64,000 bases of DNA from Bacillota bacterium. GTDB taxonomy: Bacteria > Bacillota > Negativicutes > Sporomusales > UBA7701. Position 1 is the stretch's first letter; the number at the start of each line of letters is the position of its first letter. The position numbers and the translations under genes are program-made. This document shows, piece by piece, positions 37,890 through 46,545 of the stretch. The notes under the pieces were generated by a model that saw only the letters and a list, made by a program, of their open reading frames with translations, did no database searches and had not been told where the DNA came from. The stretch is from NCBI GenBank assembly GCA_023415775.1, contig JAEZJM010000001.1, positions 1 through 64,000 on the forward strand. The letters are read 5' to 3'.

Positions 37890-38759
37890 GTGAAAAACCT
37901 GGCCAAATTTCTCGGCCTCAACAGCGGACCCGCGCCGGAGCAGCCGGCTGAGGAACAGGCTGCCGACGATACAGAGATCCAGTTTCTCGGCGTAGACGCC
38001 GTCGCCCCTAACCCTTTCCAGCCGCGCAAGGCTTTTAGCGACGACAGCATGCAGGACCTTGCCGCCTCGGTCCGCGAGCACGGCATCATCCAGCCCCTGC
38101 TGGTGCGCAGAACAACCGACGGCTACGAACTCATCGCCGGCGAGCGTCGCCTGCGGGCCGCGAAGCTGGCCGGCCTCGCCTCTGTGCCGGCGATCGTGCG
38201 CGAGCTGGCCGATAAGGAGATGGCGGAGCTGGCCATGATCGAGAACCTGCAGCGCGAGGACCTGCACTTTCTCGAAGAAGCCGAGGGCTTCCAGCAGCTG
38301 CTCGCCAACTTCGGCCTGACTCAGGAAGAGCTGGCCCGCAGGGTGGGCAAGAACCAGTCGACTATCGCCAATAAGCTCAGACTGCTCCGCCTGTCCCCCG
38401 AAGTCCGCCATGATCTCGTCGCCGCCAGCCTCACCGAGCGTCATGCCCGCGCCCTTCTCAAGCTTGAGGACCCTGTCAAGCAGCAGGAAGCGCTGGCCGC
38501 AATCCGCCAGAACACCCTTAACGTGCGCGAGGCGGAAGACCTCGTCGAGGGGCTTCTTGACGATATTTCCCGGGAAATGGCGAAAAAGGCGCCGCGGCAG
38601 AATGTCGTCAAGATCATTCGTGACGTGCGCATTTTCCTCAACTCCATCAACTCCGTCGTGGCCGAGATGAAGAAAGCCGGCCTCAAGGTCAAGGTCAACC
38701 AGACCATGGACGAGGAATTTATAAATATCAATCTTAAGATACCGAAAAGAAGAAAATAA
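37890..38759 (+). CDS. noc: Nucleoid occlusion protein Noc (ParB family)
   Basis: A 289-residue ParB-family protein. Starting at GTG 37890 (GGCGGTGGAG upstream) the N-terminus is MKNLAKFLGL, an amphipathic segment like the membrane-targeting helix of Noc; the longer frame from 37860 has no such fit. The CTP-binding/ParB-N part has NPFQPRKAF, IIQPLLVRR, AGERRLRAAKLAG and ENLQREDLHFLEEAEGFQQLL; a helix-turn-helix follows (TQEELARRVGKNQSTIANKLRLL). Noc coats DNA around its binding sites and blocks FtsZ assembly over the chromosome. A perfect Noc site lies inside the gene at 38565-38578, and it is distinct from parB at 42943. Confidence 0.9.
   Translation: MKNLAKFLGLNSGPAPEQPAEEQAADDTEIQFLGVDAVAPNPFQPRKAFSDDSMQDLAASVREHGIIQPLLVRRTTDGYELIAGERRLRAAKLAGLASVPAIVRELADKEMAELAMIENLQREDLHFLEEAEGFQQLLANFGLTQEELARRVGKNQSTIANKLRLLRLSPEVRHDLVAASLTERHARALLKLEDPVKQQEALAAIRQNTLNVREAEDLVEGLLDDISREMAKKAPRQNVVKIIRDVRIFLNSINSVVAEMKKAGLKVKVNQTMDEEFININLKIPKRRK
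38565..38578. promoter_or_regulatory. Noc-binding site (perfect consensus) inside noc
   Basis: ATTTCCCGGGAAAT is the exact B. subtilis Noc-binding consensus. It lies in codons of noc itself, a location reminiscent of parS sites inside parB. Together with the amphipathic N-terminus it supports calling 37890-38759 noc rather than a second parB. Confidence 0.85.
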
Positions 38760-38763
38760 AGTA

Positions 38764-38790
38764 AAAGCCTGCCGTTCGGCAGGCTTTGCT
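38764..38790. terminator. Bidirectional terminator between noc and metH
   Basis: AAAGCCTGCC / GGCAGGCTTT with a GTTC-type loop and T/A-rich ends on both sides. It serves the convergent noc and methionine synthase genes. Confidence 0.88.
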
Positions 38791-38802
38791 CGTCCCTTTG
38801 TG

Positions 38803-41166
38803 TTATTTGCTGACAAACCTCTTGGCGATATTCACCGCCTCCACCCCATTCCCCGCATACGCGTCGGCGCCGGCCTGGGCAGCGTACTCCGCCGTCAGCA
38901 CCGCGCCGCCGACGATCAAGCGCGCCGGAATGCCGGCCGCCTTCAGGGCGGTCACCGCAATATCGATCTGGGGCATCGTCGTAGTCATCAGGGCGCACAG
39001 TCCGACGACATCGGCGTTTTCTTTTTGGGCCGCCGCCACGATCGCCTCGGCCGGGACGTCCTTGCCAAGGTCAACGACACGAAAGCCGTTGTTTTCCATC
39101 AAAGCGGCGACGATGTTTTTGCCGAGGTCGTGGATATCGCCTCTGACCGTGGCCAGCACCACAGTGCCCAGGCTGTCGGCGCGGTGGGCCGGCAGCTCTT
39201 CTTTCAGCGTCAGAAAAGCCGCCCGCATCGTTTCCGCCGCCAGCATTACCTGCGGCAGGAAGCAGCGTCCCTTGCCGAAGGCTTCGCCGACCTCGTTCAT
39301 GGCCGCTGTAAGGCCGTGGTCGGTGATGGTCAGCGGGCTGTGGCCTTCGGTCAGCGCCTGGCGCACCAGCGGCGCGACCGCTTCTTTTTGGCCGCTGGTC
39401 ACCGCCTGCTTAACGGCCGCTAGAACGTCGGCCGGGTGGGCCGGTGCGGCTGCGGATCCTGCGGCGATGCCTGCGTTGACGGTGCTGTACCGTTGTCCCT
39501 GGGGATCGTGGCCGAGAAGGGCGGCAGTGGCGCTAAGCATATCGCGCATCACCGGATCGTAGGGGTTGAGAATGGGCGCGTCCAGGCCGGCGTCGAGAGC
39601 CATGGCGCAAAAGGCGGCGTTCATCAGATCGCGGCGCGGCAGGCCGTACGATACGTTGCTCAGACCCATAACCGCGGGGTAGCCGAAGCGGCGGCGATAA
39701 GCGCGCAGCGTTGCCAGCGTTTCCTCGGCGGCGCGGGGGTCGGCGGCCACCGTCAGCACCAACGGGTCCAGGAGCAGATCCTGGGGGCGGAGTCCGGCGG
39801 CCAGAGCAGCAGCTATAATGTCGCCGGCGATCTTCACCCGTTCTTTAGCTGTGGCCGGCACGCCGCCGGGGGCGATCGGCAGGCAGAGTACGGCTGCGCC
39901 GTATTTCTTCGCCAGCGGCAGGAACTGTTCGAGCCGTTCCGGTTCGGCCGAGACCGAGTTAATCAGCGCCCGGCCGGGGAAAGCTTTCAGACCGGCTTCG
40001 AGAGCGGCGGCGTCCGTCGTGTCGATAGCCAACGGCACGTCTACCAGTACCGACAGCTCGGTCACCGCCGTGGCCATCGCGGCCGCCTGGTCGATGCCCG
40101 GCACGCCCATATTGACATCCAGCACCGTGGCCCCGGCTTTGACCTGCTCCAGCGCTTCGCGCTTTACTGCCGCGAAGCTGCCCTCGCGGATCTCGGCGGC
40201 CAGAGCCTTACGGCCGGTGGGGTTGATGCGCTCGCCGATAAGCACCGTCGGCAGACCGGCGCCGAGATAAACGGTCCGACTGCGGCTAGTCAGGGCGGTG
40301 TGCACGGCCGTGATCCGCGGGGCGGGTTTTAGCTCGCCAAGGGCGCCCTTGATTGCCTTGATGTGTCCGGGGGTGGTCCCGCAGCAGCCACCCAGGTAGA
40401 TGGCGCCGGCGGCGACCAGCTTTGGCGTCCACTCGCCCATTTCTGCCGGGCTCATCGGGAAAACAGTTTGGCCGTTAATCAGTTCCGGCATGCCGGCGTT
40501 GGGCTGGACGCTGACCGGCAGACTGCACGCCGCCGCAAGCTCCGCCACCACCGGCAGAAGTTGGGCGGGGCCGAGCGAGCAATTGGCGCCGATGATATCC
40601 GCCCCCATCGCCTCAAGGACGATCGCTGCCGTCCTCGGGTCGGTGCCGGTAAGGGTACGGCCGTCGGCCCCGAACGACAGCTGGCAGACGACCGGTTTGG
40701 CTGTCGCCGCCTTGGCTGCCAGCAGCGCCGCCCGCATTTCCTGGATATCGATGACCGTCTCGATGATGACCATATCCACCCCGGCGGCGTCCAGGGCGGA
40801 AATCTGCTCGTAATACACTTCGTAGGCGGCGTCGAATGACAGCTCGCCCAGCGGTGCGATAAACTTGCCGGTCGGTCCCACCGAGCCGGCGATCTTCGTC
40901 TTAGGCCCGCAGGCTGCGCGCGCTGCTTTGACCGCCGCGGCATTCAGCTCGGCGACCCGGTTTGCCAGGCCGTAATGGGTTAGCTTGATGTGGTTAGCGC
41001 CGAACGTATTCGTCTCGATGATGTCGGCGTCGCTTTCCACATACCGGCGGTGAATGGCCGTCACCGCCGCCGGGTTTTCCACATTCCAAAGCTCGGGGCA
41101 ATCCCCAGGGGCCAGCCCCGCCTGCTGCAGCATCGTGCCCATCGCACCGTCGAATACTAAAATCAT
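38803..41166 (-). CDS. metH: Cobalamin-dependent methionine synthase (MetH without activation domain)
   Basis: A 787-residue, three-domain methionine synthase. Residues about 1-290 are the homocysteine S-methyltransferase barrel, with zinc ligands in GANCSLGP and GGCCGTTPGH. Residues 310-560 are the pterin-binding (methyltetrahydrofolate) barrel, with IGERINPTG and DVNMGVPGIDQ. Residues 590-787 are the cobalamin helical cap and Rossmann domains, with the B12 histidine in DIHDLGK. The AdoMet-binding reactivation domain of classical MetH is missing and is encoded instead by the upstream gene, which this gene overlaps by 4 bases. A SAM-I riboswitch controls both. Confidence 0.94.
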   Translation of the reverse strand: MILVFDGAMGTMLQQAGLAPGDCPELWNVENPAAVTAIHRRYVESDADIIETNTFGANHIKLTHYGLANRVAELNAAAVKAARAACGPKTKIAGSVGPTGKFIAPLGELSFDAAYEVYYEQISALDAAGVDMVIIETVIDIQEMRAALLAAKAATAKPVVCQLSFGADGRTLTGTDPRTAAIVLEAMGADIIGANCSLGPAQLLPVVAELAAACSLPVSVQPNAGMPELINGQTVFPMSPAEMGEWTPKLVAAGAIYLGGCCGTTPGHIKAIKGALGELKPAPRITAVHTALTSRSRTVYLGAGLPTVLIGERINPTGRKALAAEIREGSFAAVKREALEQVKAGATVLDVNMGVPGIDQAAAMATAVTELSVLVDVPLAIDTTDAAALEAGLKAFPGRALINSVSAEPERLEQFLPLAKKYGAAVLCLPIAPGGVPATAKERVKIAGDIIAAALAAGLRPQDLLLDPLVLTVAADPRAAEETLATLRAYRRRFGYPAVMGLSNVSYGLPRRDLMNAAFCAMALDAGLDAPILNPYDPVMRDMLSATAALLGHDPQGQRYSTVNAGIAAGSAAAPAHPADVLAAVKQAVTSGQKEAVAPLVRQALTEGHSPLTITDHGLTAAMNEVGEAFGKGRCFLPQVMLAAETMRAAFLTLKEELPAHRADSLGTVVLATVRGDIHDLGKNIVAALMENNGFRVVDLGKDVPAEAIVAAAQKENADVVGLCALMTTTMPQIDIAVTALKAAGIPARLIVGGAVLTAEYAAQAGADAYAGNGVEAVNIAKRFVSK

Positions 41167-41858
41167 TGCGACAACTCCCTTCTAGCGATACAGTCTGTCT
41201 GCGGGCAGCCGGCGCAACCTCGTCCGGCGCATGCCCTTCTGTTCTTCTCTCCCGTGGGGGCGAGGCCGATCACCGCGGTTACCGATTTTCGCGGCACCAG
41301 CATGCAGCTGGGGGTGACCGTAAGGGCGATTTGCCCGCCGTCCGCCAACGCCACCATTATCGGCTGGTCGGTGATATCCCAGTCGCCGTAACCGGGGCTG
41401 AAGCGGCTTTTGGCCTTCAGCCCGCGCCTGGCGGCCTGGTCGGCGATAAAAGCATCGGCGGCGTCGGCCGCTTGCTCCACCGCTGCCGTTCCGGCGGCGT
41501 CGAGCAGCAGGCCGGCGGTGTATTCCCCGGCGGTAAAAAGACGCGACACCTCTTCTTCCAGCGCCGGCCCAATGGTGACCGCCAGCACCGCCGCCTCCCC
41601 CGCCCCGGCCAGATGGCTGCGGATCTTGTCGCCCGCAAGGCGTAGCGGCGCCGGTGCGGCAATTGTGCCTGTAGCTGATTCGTAAGGATAGATATTCCAC
41701 GCCGCCCGGGGCCGGGCAAGCAGTAGCGCCTCGGCGCAGGCGGTGTCGAGATGCTGCTCCGGGAATGCGGCCGCACCCTTAAGGCCCGCGTAACGGCGGG
41801 CCTCCTCCTTATCGATCTTTGTCAGCGGCGGGTTGTACGTCAGCATGAAGCCTCCCAT
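41163..41858 (-). CDS. MetH activation-domain protein (Met_synt_B12-like)
   Basis: A protein of about 231 residues resembling the C-terminal reactivation domain of methionine synthase, which re-methylates oxidised cob(II)alamin using AdoMet. It has AVTIGPALEEEVSRLF, RFSPGYGDWDI (matching the conserved RFSPGYG motif) and LTPSCMLVPRKSVTAVIG-like TVTPSCMLVPRKS. A cysteine-rich tail, CAGRGCAGCPQTDC, resembles an iron-sulfur site that classical MetH lacks. Start is ATG at 41858 (AAAGGGGG upstream) or 41846 (GGGAGG upstream). It overlaps metH, with which it forms a split enzyme. Confidence 0.88.
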   Translation of the reverse strand: MGGFMLTYNPPLTKIDKEEARRYAGLKGAAAFPEQHLDTACAEALLLARPRAAWNIYPYESATGTIAAPAPLRLAGDKIRSHLAGAGEAAVLAVTIGPALEEEVSRLFTAGEYTAGLLLDAAGTAAVEQAADAADAFIADQAARRGLKAKSRFSPGYGDWDITDQPIMVALADGGQIALTVTPSCMLVPRKSVTAVIGLAPTGEKNRRACAGRGCAGCPQTDCIARRELSQ

Positions 41859-41866
41859 AATCAAGA

Positions 41867-41890
41867 ACCCCCTTTCCACAGAAAGGAGGT
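41867..41890 (-). promoter_or_regulatory. Ribosome-binding-site sequestering hairpin, SAM riboswitch expression platform
   Basis: On the minus strand ACCTCCTTTC pairs with GAAAGGGGGT around a TGTG loop; the second arm is the Shine-Dalgarno sequence of the reactivation-domain gene. No U-tract follows, so I infer translational control: the hairpin forms and blocks the ribosome when SAM is bound, or the reverse. Confidence 0.7.
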
Positions 41891-41903
41891 CAAATAGCCC
41901 AGC

Positions 41904-42003
41904 CTCTCATCTGCCGGGGTCACCCCCGCTGGATTTGGCACCACTGCACAAGGCCGGTTGCCGGGCGTCATCGGGCCAGTCCCTCAGCCGCTCGCGATAA
42001 GAG
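41904..42003 (-). ncRNA. SAM-I (S-box) riboswitch aptamer
   Basis: The minus strand shows the S-box core: P1 arm CTCTTATC, then GAGCGGCTGAGGGACTGGCC, GATGACGCCCGGCAACC, GGTGCCAAATCC, and the closing P1 arm GATGAGAG. All conserved segments are in order and the two P1 arms pair. It precedes the methionine synthase pair, fitting control of methionine synthesis by S-adenosylmethionine. Confidence 0.95.
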
Positions 42004-42024
42004 CGAAATATAACGTTACTGCTA

Positions 42025-42053
42025 ATCATAGCTTACCCCCAAATATCTGTCAA
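42025..42053 (-). promoter_or_regulatory. Promoter of the SAM riboswitch-metH operon
   Basis: On the minus strand TTGACA (42053-42048), a 17-base spacer and TATGAT (42030-42025) form a near-consensus sigma-A promoter about 20 bases upstream of the riboswitch. Confidence 0.85.
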
Positions 42054-42120
42054 GACTGCCGCTTTATGTTAATATGCGTGTCGCTTTATGGCGGTGATGA
42101 AATATTCTCCCCGGAAAGCG

Positions 42121-42150
42121 GCAGGAAATTACCATTAAATTGTTGAATGA
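42121..42150 (+). promoter_or_regulatory. Candidate SigH-type promoter upstream of parA
   Basis: AGGAAAT (42123-42129) and GAAT (42145-42148) with a 15-base spacer, about 40 bases before parA. It is almost the same as the motif before noc. Confidence 0.55.
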
Positions 42151-42188
42151 GATAATCCTGACTTTCATAGACTTTTGAGGTGAAGATC

Positions 42189-42950
42189 GTGGTAAAAGTG
42201 ATTGCCATAGCTAATCAAAAGGGCGGTGTGGGCAAGACGACTACCGCTGTTAATCTGAGCGCCTGCCTTGCCGAGCTTGGCAAGAAAGTGCTGCTTGTCG
42301 ACAGCGATCCCCAGGGCAACTCTACCAGCGGACTGGGGTTCAACAAAGCCGCCATCAAGCGGTGCGCTTACGATGCCCTCGTCAATGACATTCTGGTGGA
42401 AACCGTAATTCAGCCCACCCAGATTCCCGGCCTGTCCCTCCTCCCGGCCACCATTCAGCTGGCCGGCGCGGAGATCGAGCTTGTTTCGGTGCTGTCGCGG
42501 GAGACGCGCCTCAAGAAGGTGCTTGACAAAGCGAAGTACAGCTACGATTACGTTATCATCGACTGCCCGCCGTCGTTGGGCCTGCTGACCATTAACGCCC
42601 TGACGGCCGCCAGCTCGGTCATCATCCCCATCCAGTGCGAATTTTATGCGCTCGAAGGGCTGACCCAGCTGATGAACACTATTTCTCTCGTCCAGAAGAA
42701 CCTCAACCCCGGCCTCACCCTTGAGGGGGTCGTGCTGACAATGTTCGACGCCCGCACCAACCTGTCCATCCAGGTGGTCGACGAGGTCAAGAGTCACCTG
42801 CGCCATAAAGTCTATCAGACCATCATTCCCCGCAACGTGCGGCTGAGTGAGGCGCCGAGCCACGGCCAGCCGGTCATCAAATACGATCCAAAGTCCAAAG
42901 GGGCGGAAGTATATTTCGATCTGGCGAAAGAGGTGATTGGTGATGACTAA
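42189..42950 (+). CDS. parA: Chromosome partitioning ATPase ParA/Soj
   Basis: A 253-residue ParA ATPase with the deviant Walker [14 protein letters not shown] near the N-terminus, DSDPQGN and [13 protein letters not shown] at 42189 has GAGGTG 6 bases upstream and gives the usual length; an upstream GTG at 42180 would place the ribosome-binding site inside the gene. It partners with ParB for origin segregation and in B. subtilis also regulates DnaA. Confidence 0.96.
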   Translation: MVKVIAIANQKGGVGKTTTAVNLSACLAELGKKVLLVDSDPQGNSTSGLGFNKAAIKRCAYDALVNDILVETVIQPTQIPGLSLLPATIQLAGAEIELVSVLSRETRLKKVLDKAKYSYDYVIIDCPPSLGLLTINALTAASSVIIPIQCEFYALEGLTQLMNTISLVQKNLNPGLTLEGVVLTMFDARTNLSIQVVDEVKSHLRHKVYQTIIPRNVRLSEAPSHGQPVIKYDPKSKGAEVYFDLAKEVIGDD

Positions 42951-43824
42951 ACGAGGGCTAGGGCGCGGTTTGGGCGCCTTTTTTACTCCCGGCGAAGATG
43001 AGCCGCGCGATGAAATACCCGTGAAGGCGATCGTCCCCAATAAATTTCAGCCGCGGCGGGTGTTCGATAAAGACGCGCTGACCGAGCTCGCCCAATCGAT
43101 CAGGCAGCACGGCGTCATCCAGCCCATCCTGGTCCGCAAAACGCCGACCGGCTACGAACTGGTCGCTGGCGAACGCCGTTGGCGGGCCGCCCAGATGATC
43201 GGGCTGGAGGTTATCCCTGCCGTCATCAGGGAATACAGCGACGGCGAGATGACCGAGATCGCCCTGATTGAAAACTTGCAGCGGGAAAACCTTAACCCGA
43301 TTGAAGAAGCTTTCGCTTACAAGCGGCTTATGGATGAGTTTAACCTAACCCAGGAAGACGTTGCCCGCAAGATTGGCCGCAGCCGGCCGCTGATCGCCAA
43401 CACCGTCCGCCTGCTTAATCTTGCTCCGGCCGTCCAGGAATATGTTTCACGTGGAACATTGACGCCAGGCCAGGTCCGCCCGCTGCTCGCCCTGGAGAAC
43501 GCTGAACTGCAGGAAGAGGCGGCCGACAGTATTATCGAAGGCGAACTCTCGGCGCGCGACGCCGAAGAACTGGTCCGCCGTCTGCTCGCTTCGCCCCGCC
43601 CGCCTAAAGCTAAGAAGCAGGAAAACCGGGAGCTGTTCCTGGCCGAGGCCGAAGAACGCCTGAAAATGATCCTCGGCACTCAGGTAAAGATCAAACCGGG
43701 GAAATTGCGCAGCAAGATCGAAATTGAATTTTACTCAGCTGACGACCTCGAAAGAATCATCGAGTCGCTGACTGTGCGGGAATATGCCGCCGCCACCCGC
43801 ACCCGCGGTCCGTTGGTGGTGTAA
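42943..43824 (+). CDS. parB: Chromosome partitioning protein ParB/Spo0J
   Basis: A 293-residue ParB, starting [14 protein letters not shown] at ATG 42943, which overlaps parA by 8 bases. The CTP-binding part has [45 protein letters not shown]; the helix-turn-helix is [24 protein letters not shown] parS-like site lies in the gene and a perfect one just after the stop. Confidence 0.96.
   Translation: MTKRGLGRGLGAFFTPGEDEPRDEIPVKAIVPNKFQPRRVFDKDALTELAQSIRQHGVIQPILVRKTPTGYELVAGERRWRAAQMIGLEVIPAVIREYSDGEMTEIALIENLQRENLNPIEEAFAYKRLMDEFNLTQEDVARKIGRSRPLIANTVRLLNLAPAVQEYVSRGTLTPGQVRPLLALENAELQEEAADSIIEGELSARDAEELVRRLLASPRPPKAKKQENRELFLAEAEERLKMILGTQVKIKPGKLRSKIEIEFYSADDLERIIESLTVREYAAATRTRGPLVV
43443..43458. 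promoter_or_regulatory. parS site inside parB (one mismatch)
   Basis: TGTTTCACGTGGAACA matches the parS consensus TGTTNCACGTGAAACA at all but one position. Location inside parB is as in B. subtilis. It nucleates ParB spreading and condensin loading. Confidence 0.85.
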
Positions 43825-43825
43825 C

Positions 43826-43841
43826 TGTTTCACGTGAAACA
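43826..43841. promoter_or_regulatory. parS site (perfect) after parB
   Basis: TGTTTCACGTGAAACA is a perfect parS palindrome, 2 bases past the parB stop codon. Two sites within 400 bases suggest strong ParB loading next to the origin. Confidence 0.95.
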
Positions 43842-43866
43842 TTGCGAAAGACGGAGGTGAGGGCCA

Positions 43867-45261
43867 ATGCGGCGCGATAAGGATCTGCTTGGCGAGCGCG
43901 ACCTGCCGGACGCGGTGTATTATGGCGTTCACACCCTGCGGGCGGTGGAGAATTTCCCTTTGTCGGGTTATCGGGTCCACCCTCGCCTGATTGCCGCCAT
44001 AGCCCTCATCAAGAAGGCAGCCGCCGAAGTCAACGGTGAACAGGGCTGCCTGCCTGCCGACGTTGCCCGGGCCATCGCTCAGGCCGCCGACGAGATTATC
44101 GACGGCCGGTGGCGCGACCAGTTCGTCGTCGATGCCCTCCAGGGCGGAGCCGGCACCTCCACCAACATGAACGTCAACGAAGTTCTGGCCAGCCGCGCCA
44201 ACGAAATCCTCGTCGGCGACAAGACCGGTCCCGTCCACCCTCTCGACCATGTCAACCTTCATCAATCGACCAACGATGTCTACCCCACCGCCCTCAGAAT
44301 TGCCGCCGTCTGGCTGCTCCAGCCGCTGAGCGAAGCGTGCGCCGCCCTCCAGGCCGATCTTCAGGCCAAGGAGGCCGAATTCGCCGGCGTCATCAAGGTG
44401 GGTCGCACGCAACTGCAGGACGCCCTGCCGGTCATGTTCGGCCAGGAATTCGGCGCCTGGGCGCAGGCGATTGCCCGCGACCGCTGGCGCCTTTATAAGG
44501 TGGAAGAGCGCCTCCGCCAGACCAACCTCGGCGGGACGGCCGTCGGCACGGGCCTCAACGCTCCGCTGAAGTACATCCACGCCGTCAACGAACGGGTCCG
44601 CCGGTATGCCGGGATTGGGCTGGCGCGGGCCGAGAATATGGTCGACGTCACCCAGAACGCCGACGTATTTGTCGAAGTCTCCGGTCTGGTCAAAACCCTG
44701 GCCGTTAACCTTAGCAAAATCGCCCACGACCTCCGGCTGCTATCCTCGGGTCCGCGCGCCGGGCTGGGCGAGATAGCCCTCCCCGAGCGGCAGGCAGGCT
44801 CGTCAATCATGCCGGGCAAAGTCAATCCGGTTATCGCCGAGGCCGTCAACCAGGCGGCCTTTCACGTCATCGCCTCCGACCTGGCCATTACTCTTGCCGC
44901 CCAGTCCGGGCAGCTGGAGCTGAACGCATTTCTGCCCCTCATCGCCCACCATCTGCTGGGCGCTATGGAGATACTGACGAACTGCACGGCGATGTTCGGC
45001 GACCTGTGCATAAAAGGCGTCACCGTCCGCTCCGAGCGCTGCCGGCAGTTGCTCGACGACAGCCTGGCCGCGGTCACCGCTCTCGTTCCCCATATAGGCT
45101 ACGACCAGGCAACCCGTGTGGCCCGCGACGCCTTTGCTACCGGCCGATCGGTCCGAGACATCGTCAAGGAACTAGGGCTTATGGGCGACGAGGCCATTGA
45201 CGCAATCTTCGAACCCGGCGCACTTACCCGGCCGGGGCTTGCCGGCAAACCCCGCAAGTAG
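43867..45261 (+). CDS. aspA: Aspartate ammonia-lyase
   Basis: A 464-residue member of the fumarase/aspartase superfamily. It has GAGTSTNMNVNEV, the catalytic loop signature GSSIMPGKVNP near residue 315, and LNAFLPLIAHHLL. Overall pattern fits aspartase, which releases ammonia and fumarate from aspartate, but fumarase is not excluded. It is 42 bases after parB and just before hydF. AspA genes often accompany hydrogenase-maturation genes. Confidence 0.88.
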   Translation: MRRDKDLLGERDLPDAVYYGVHTLRAVENFPLSGYRVHPRLIAAIALIKKAAAEVNGEQGCLPADVARAIAQAADEIIDGRWRDQFVVDALQGGAGTSTNMNVNEVLASRANEILVGDKTGPVHPLDHVNLHQSTNDVYPTALRIAAVWLLQPLSEACAALQADLQAKEAEFAGVIKVGRTQLQDALPVMFGQEFGAWAQAIARDRWRLYKVEERLRQTNLGGTAVGTGLNAPLKYIHAVNERVRRYAGIGLARAENMVDVTQNADVFVEVSGLVKTLAVNLSKIAHDLRLLSSGPRAGLGEIALPERQAGSSIMPGKVNPVIAEAVNQAAFHVIASDLAITLAAQSGQLELNAFLPLIAHHLLGAMEILTNCTAMFGDLCIKGVTVRSERCRQLLDDSLAAVTALVPHIGYDQATRVARDAFATGRSVRDIVKELGLMGDEAIDAIFEPGALTRPGLAGKPRK

Positions 45262-45308
45262 CTTTGGGATAAACTGGCGGCAACCAGCAATAATAAGGAG
45301 AAGATACC

Positions 45309-46532
45309 ATGCAAGACACTCCGCGGGGGGCGCGCCTCCATATCGCCATCTTCGGACGCCGCAACGCCGGCAAATCCAGCCTTATTAACGCCCTTACCAA
45401 CCAGGACATTGCCCTGGTCTCCGACGTGCCCGGGACAACCACCGACCCGGTATACAAAGCGATGGAGATTCTCCCCCTCGGGCCGGTAGTCATCATTGAT
45501 ACCGCCGGCATCGACGACGTGGGCGACCTCGGGGCCCTTCGCGTCGAACGCACCTTCCAGGTGCTCAATAAAACAGACCTCGCCGTCCTGGTCATCGAGC
45601 CGGAGGCCGGCGTCACCGACTACGAGCGCCAGCTCGCCGCCGACATCAGGAAGCGGAACATCCCGATTGTAGCTGTCGCCGCCAAAAGCGACCGCGGGCC
45701 GAACGATCCGGCAGCCGCGGCCGCATGGGGAGCAGAACTCGGCGAAACAGTCCTTGCCGTCAGCGCCAAGAACGGCCAGGGCATTGAAGAGTTGAAACGG
45801 GCTATCATCAAGAAGGCCCCCGACAACTGGGAAGGCCCGCCGGTCATCGGCGATCTTCTGAACCCCGGCGACACCGCCGTCCTCGTTGTCCCCATCGACC
45901 TCGCCGCTCCCAAGGGCCGGCTCATCCTCCCCCAGGTGCAGACCATTCGTGACATCCTCGACCATGACGCCTATAGCGTCGTTGTCAAGGAACGGGAACT
46001 GCGCGAAGCCCTCGCCGGCTTGCGCCACATGCCGCGGATCGTCGTCACCGACTCCCAGGAATTCCTCAAAGCGGCCGCCGACACCCCTGACGACGTCTGG
46101 CTGACTTCTTTCTCCATCCTCTTTGCCCGCTACAAAGGCGACCTAGAAACACTGGTGGCCGGCGCCAAGGCCATCGACAGCCTCAAGCCGGGCGACAGGG
46201 TGCTCATCGCCGAGGGCTGCACCCATCACCGCCAGGCCGACGACATCGGCCGGGTGAAGATTCCCCGCTGGCTGCGGCAGGCGGCAGGCGGCGAACTCGC
46301 CTTCGAATGGGTTTCCGGAGGCGACTTCCCCCGCGACCTCGCGTCATTCAACCTTATTGTCCACTGCGGAGCCTGCATGCTCAACCGGCGGGAGATGCTC
46401 CACCGGTTGTCGGTGGCCCGCGAAAGCGGCGTGCCGATCGTCAACTACGGCGTCCTCATTGCCCACATCCACGGCATCCTGCCCCGGGCGTTGGCGCCCT
46501 TCCCTGCCGCCCGGCTCATCCTCGACGACTGA
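45309..46532 (+). CDS. hydF: [FeFe]-hydrogenase maturation GTPase HydF
   Basis: A 407-residue scaffold protein for assembling the hydrogenase H-cluster diiron subsite. The N-terminal G domain has GRRNAGKSSLINAL, DTAGIDD and a partly degenerate AAKSD in place of NKxD. The C-terminal cluster-binding motifs are EGCTHH and HCGAC. AGGAG precedes the ATG. HydE and HydG are not in the window, so hydrogenase maturation genes are dispersed or lie elsewhere. Confidence 0.94.
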   Translation: MQDTPRGARLHIAIFGRRNAGKSSLINALTNQDIALVSDVPGTTTDPVYKAMEILPLGPVVIIDTAGIDDVGDLGALRVERTFQVLNKTDLAVLVIEPEAGVTDYERQLAADIRKRNIPIVAVAAKSDRGPNDPAAAAAWGAELGETVLAVSAKNGQGIEELKRAIIKKAPDNWEGPPVIGDLLNPGDTAVLVVPIDLAAPKGRLILPQVQTIRDILDHDAYSVVVKERELREALAGLRHMPRIVVTDSQEFLKAAADTPDDVWLTSFSILFARYKGDLETLVAGAKAIDSLKPGDRVLIAEGCTHHRQADDIGRVKIPRWLRQAAGGELAFEWVSGGDFPRDLASFNLIVHCGACMLNRREMLHRLSVARESGVPIVNYGVLIAHIHGILPRALAPFPAARLILDD

Positions 46533-46545
46533 CGGGGGTGATTGA

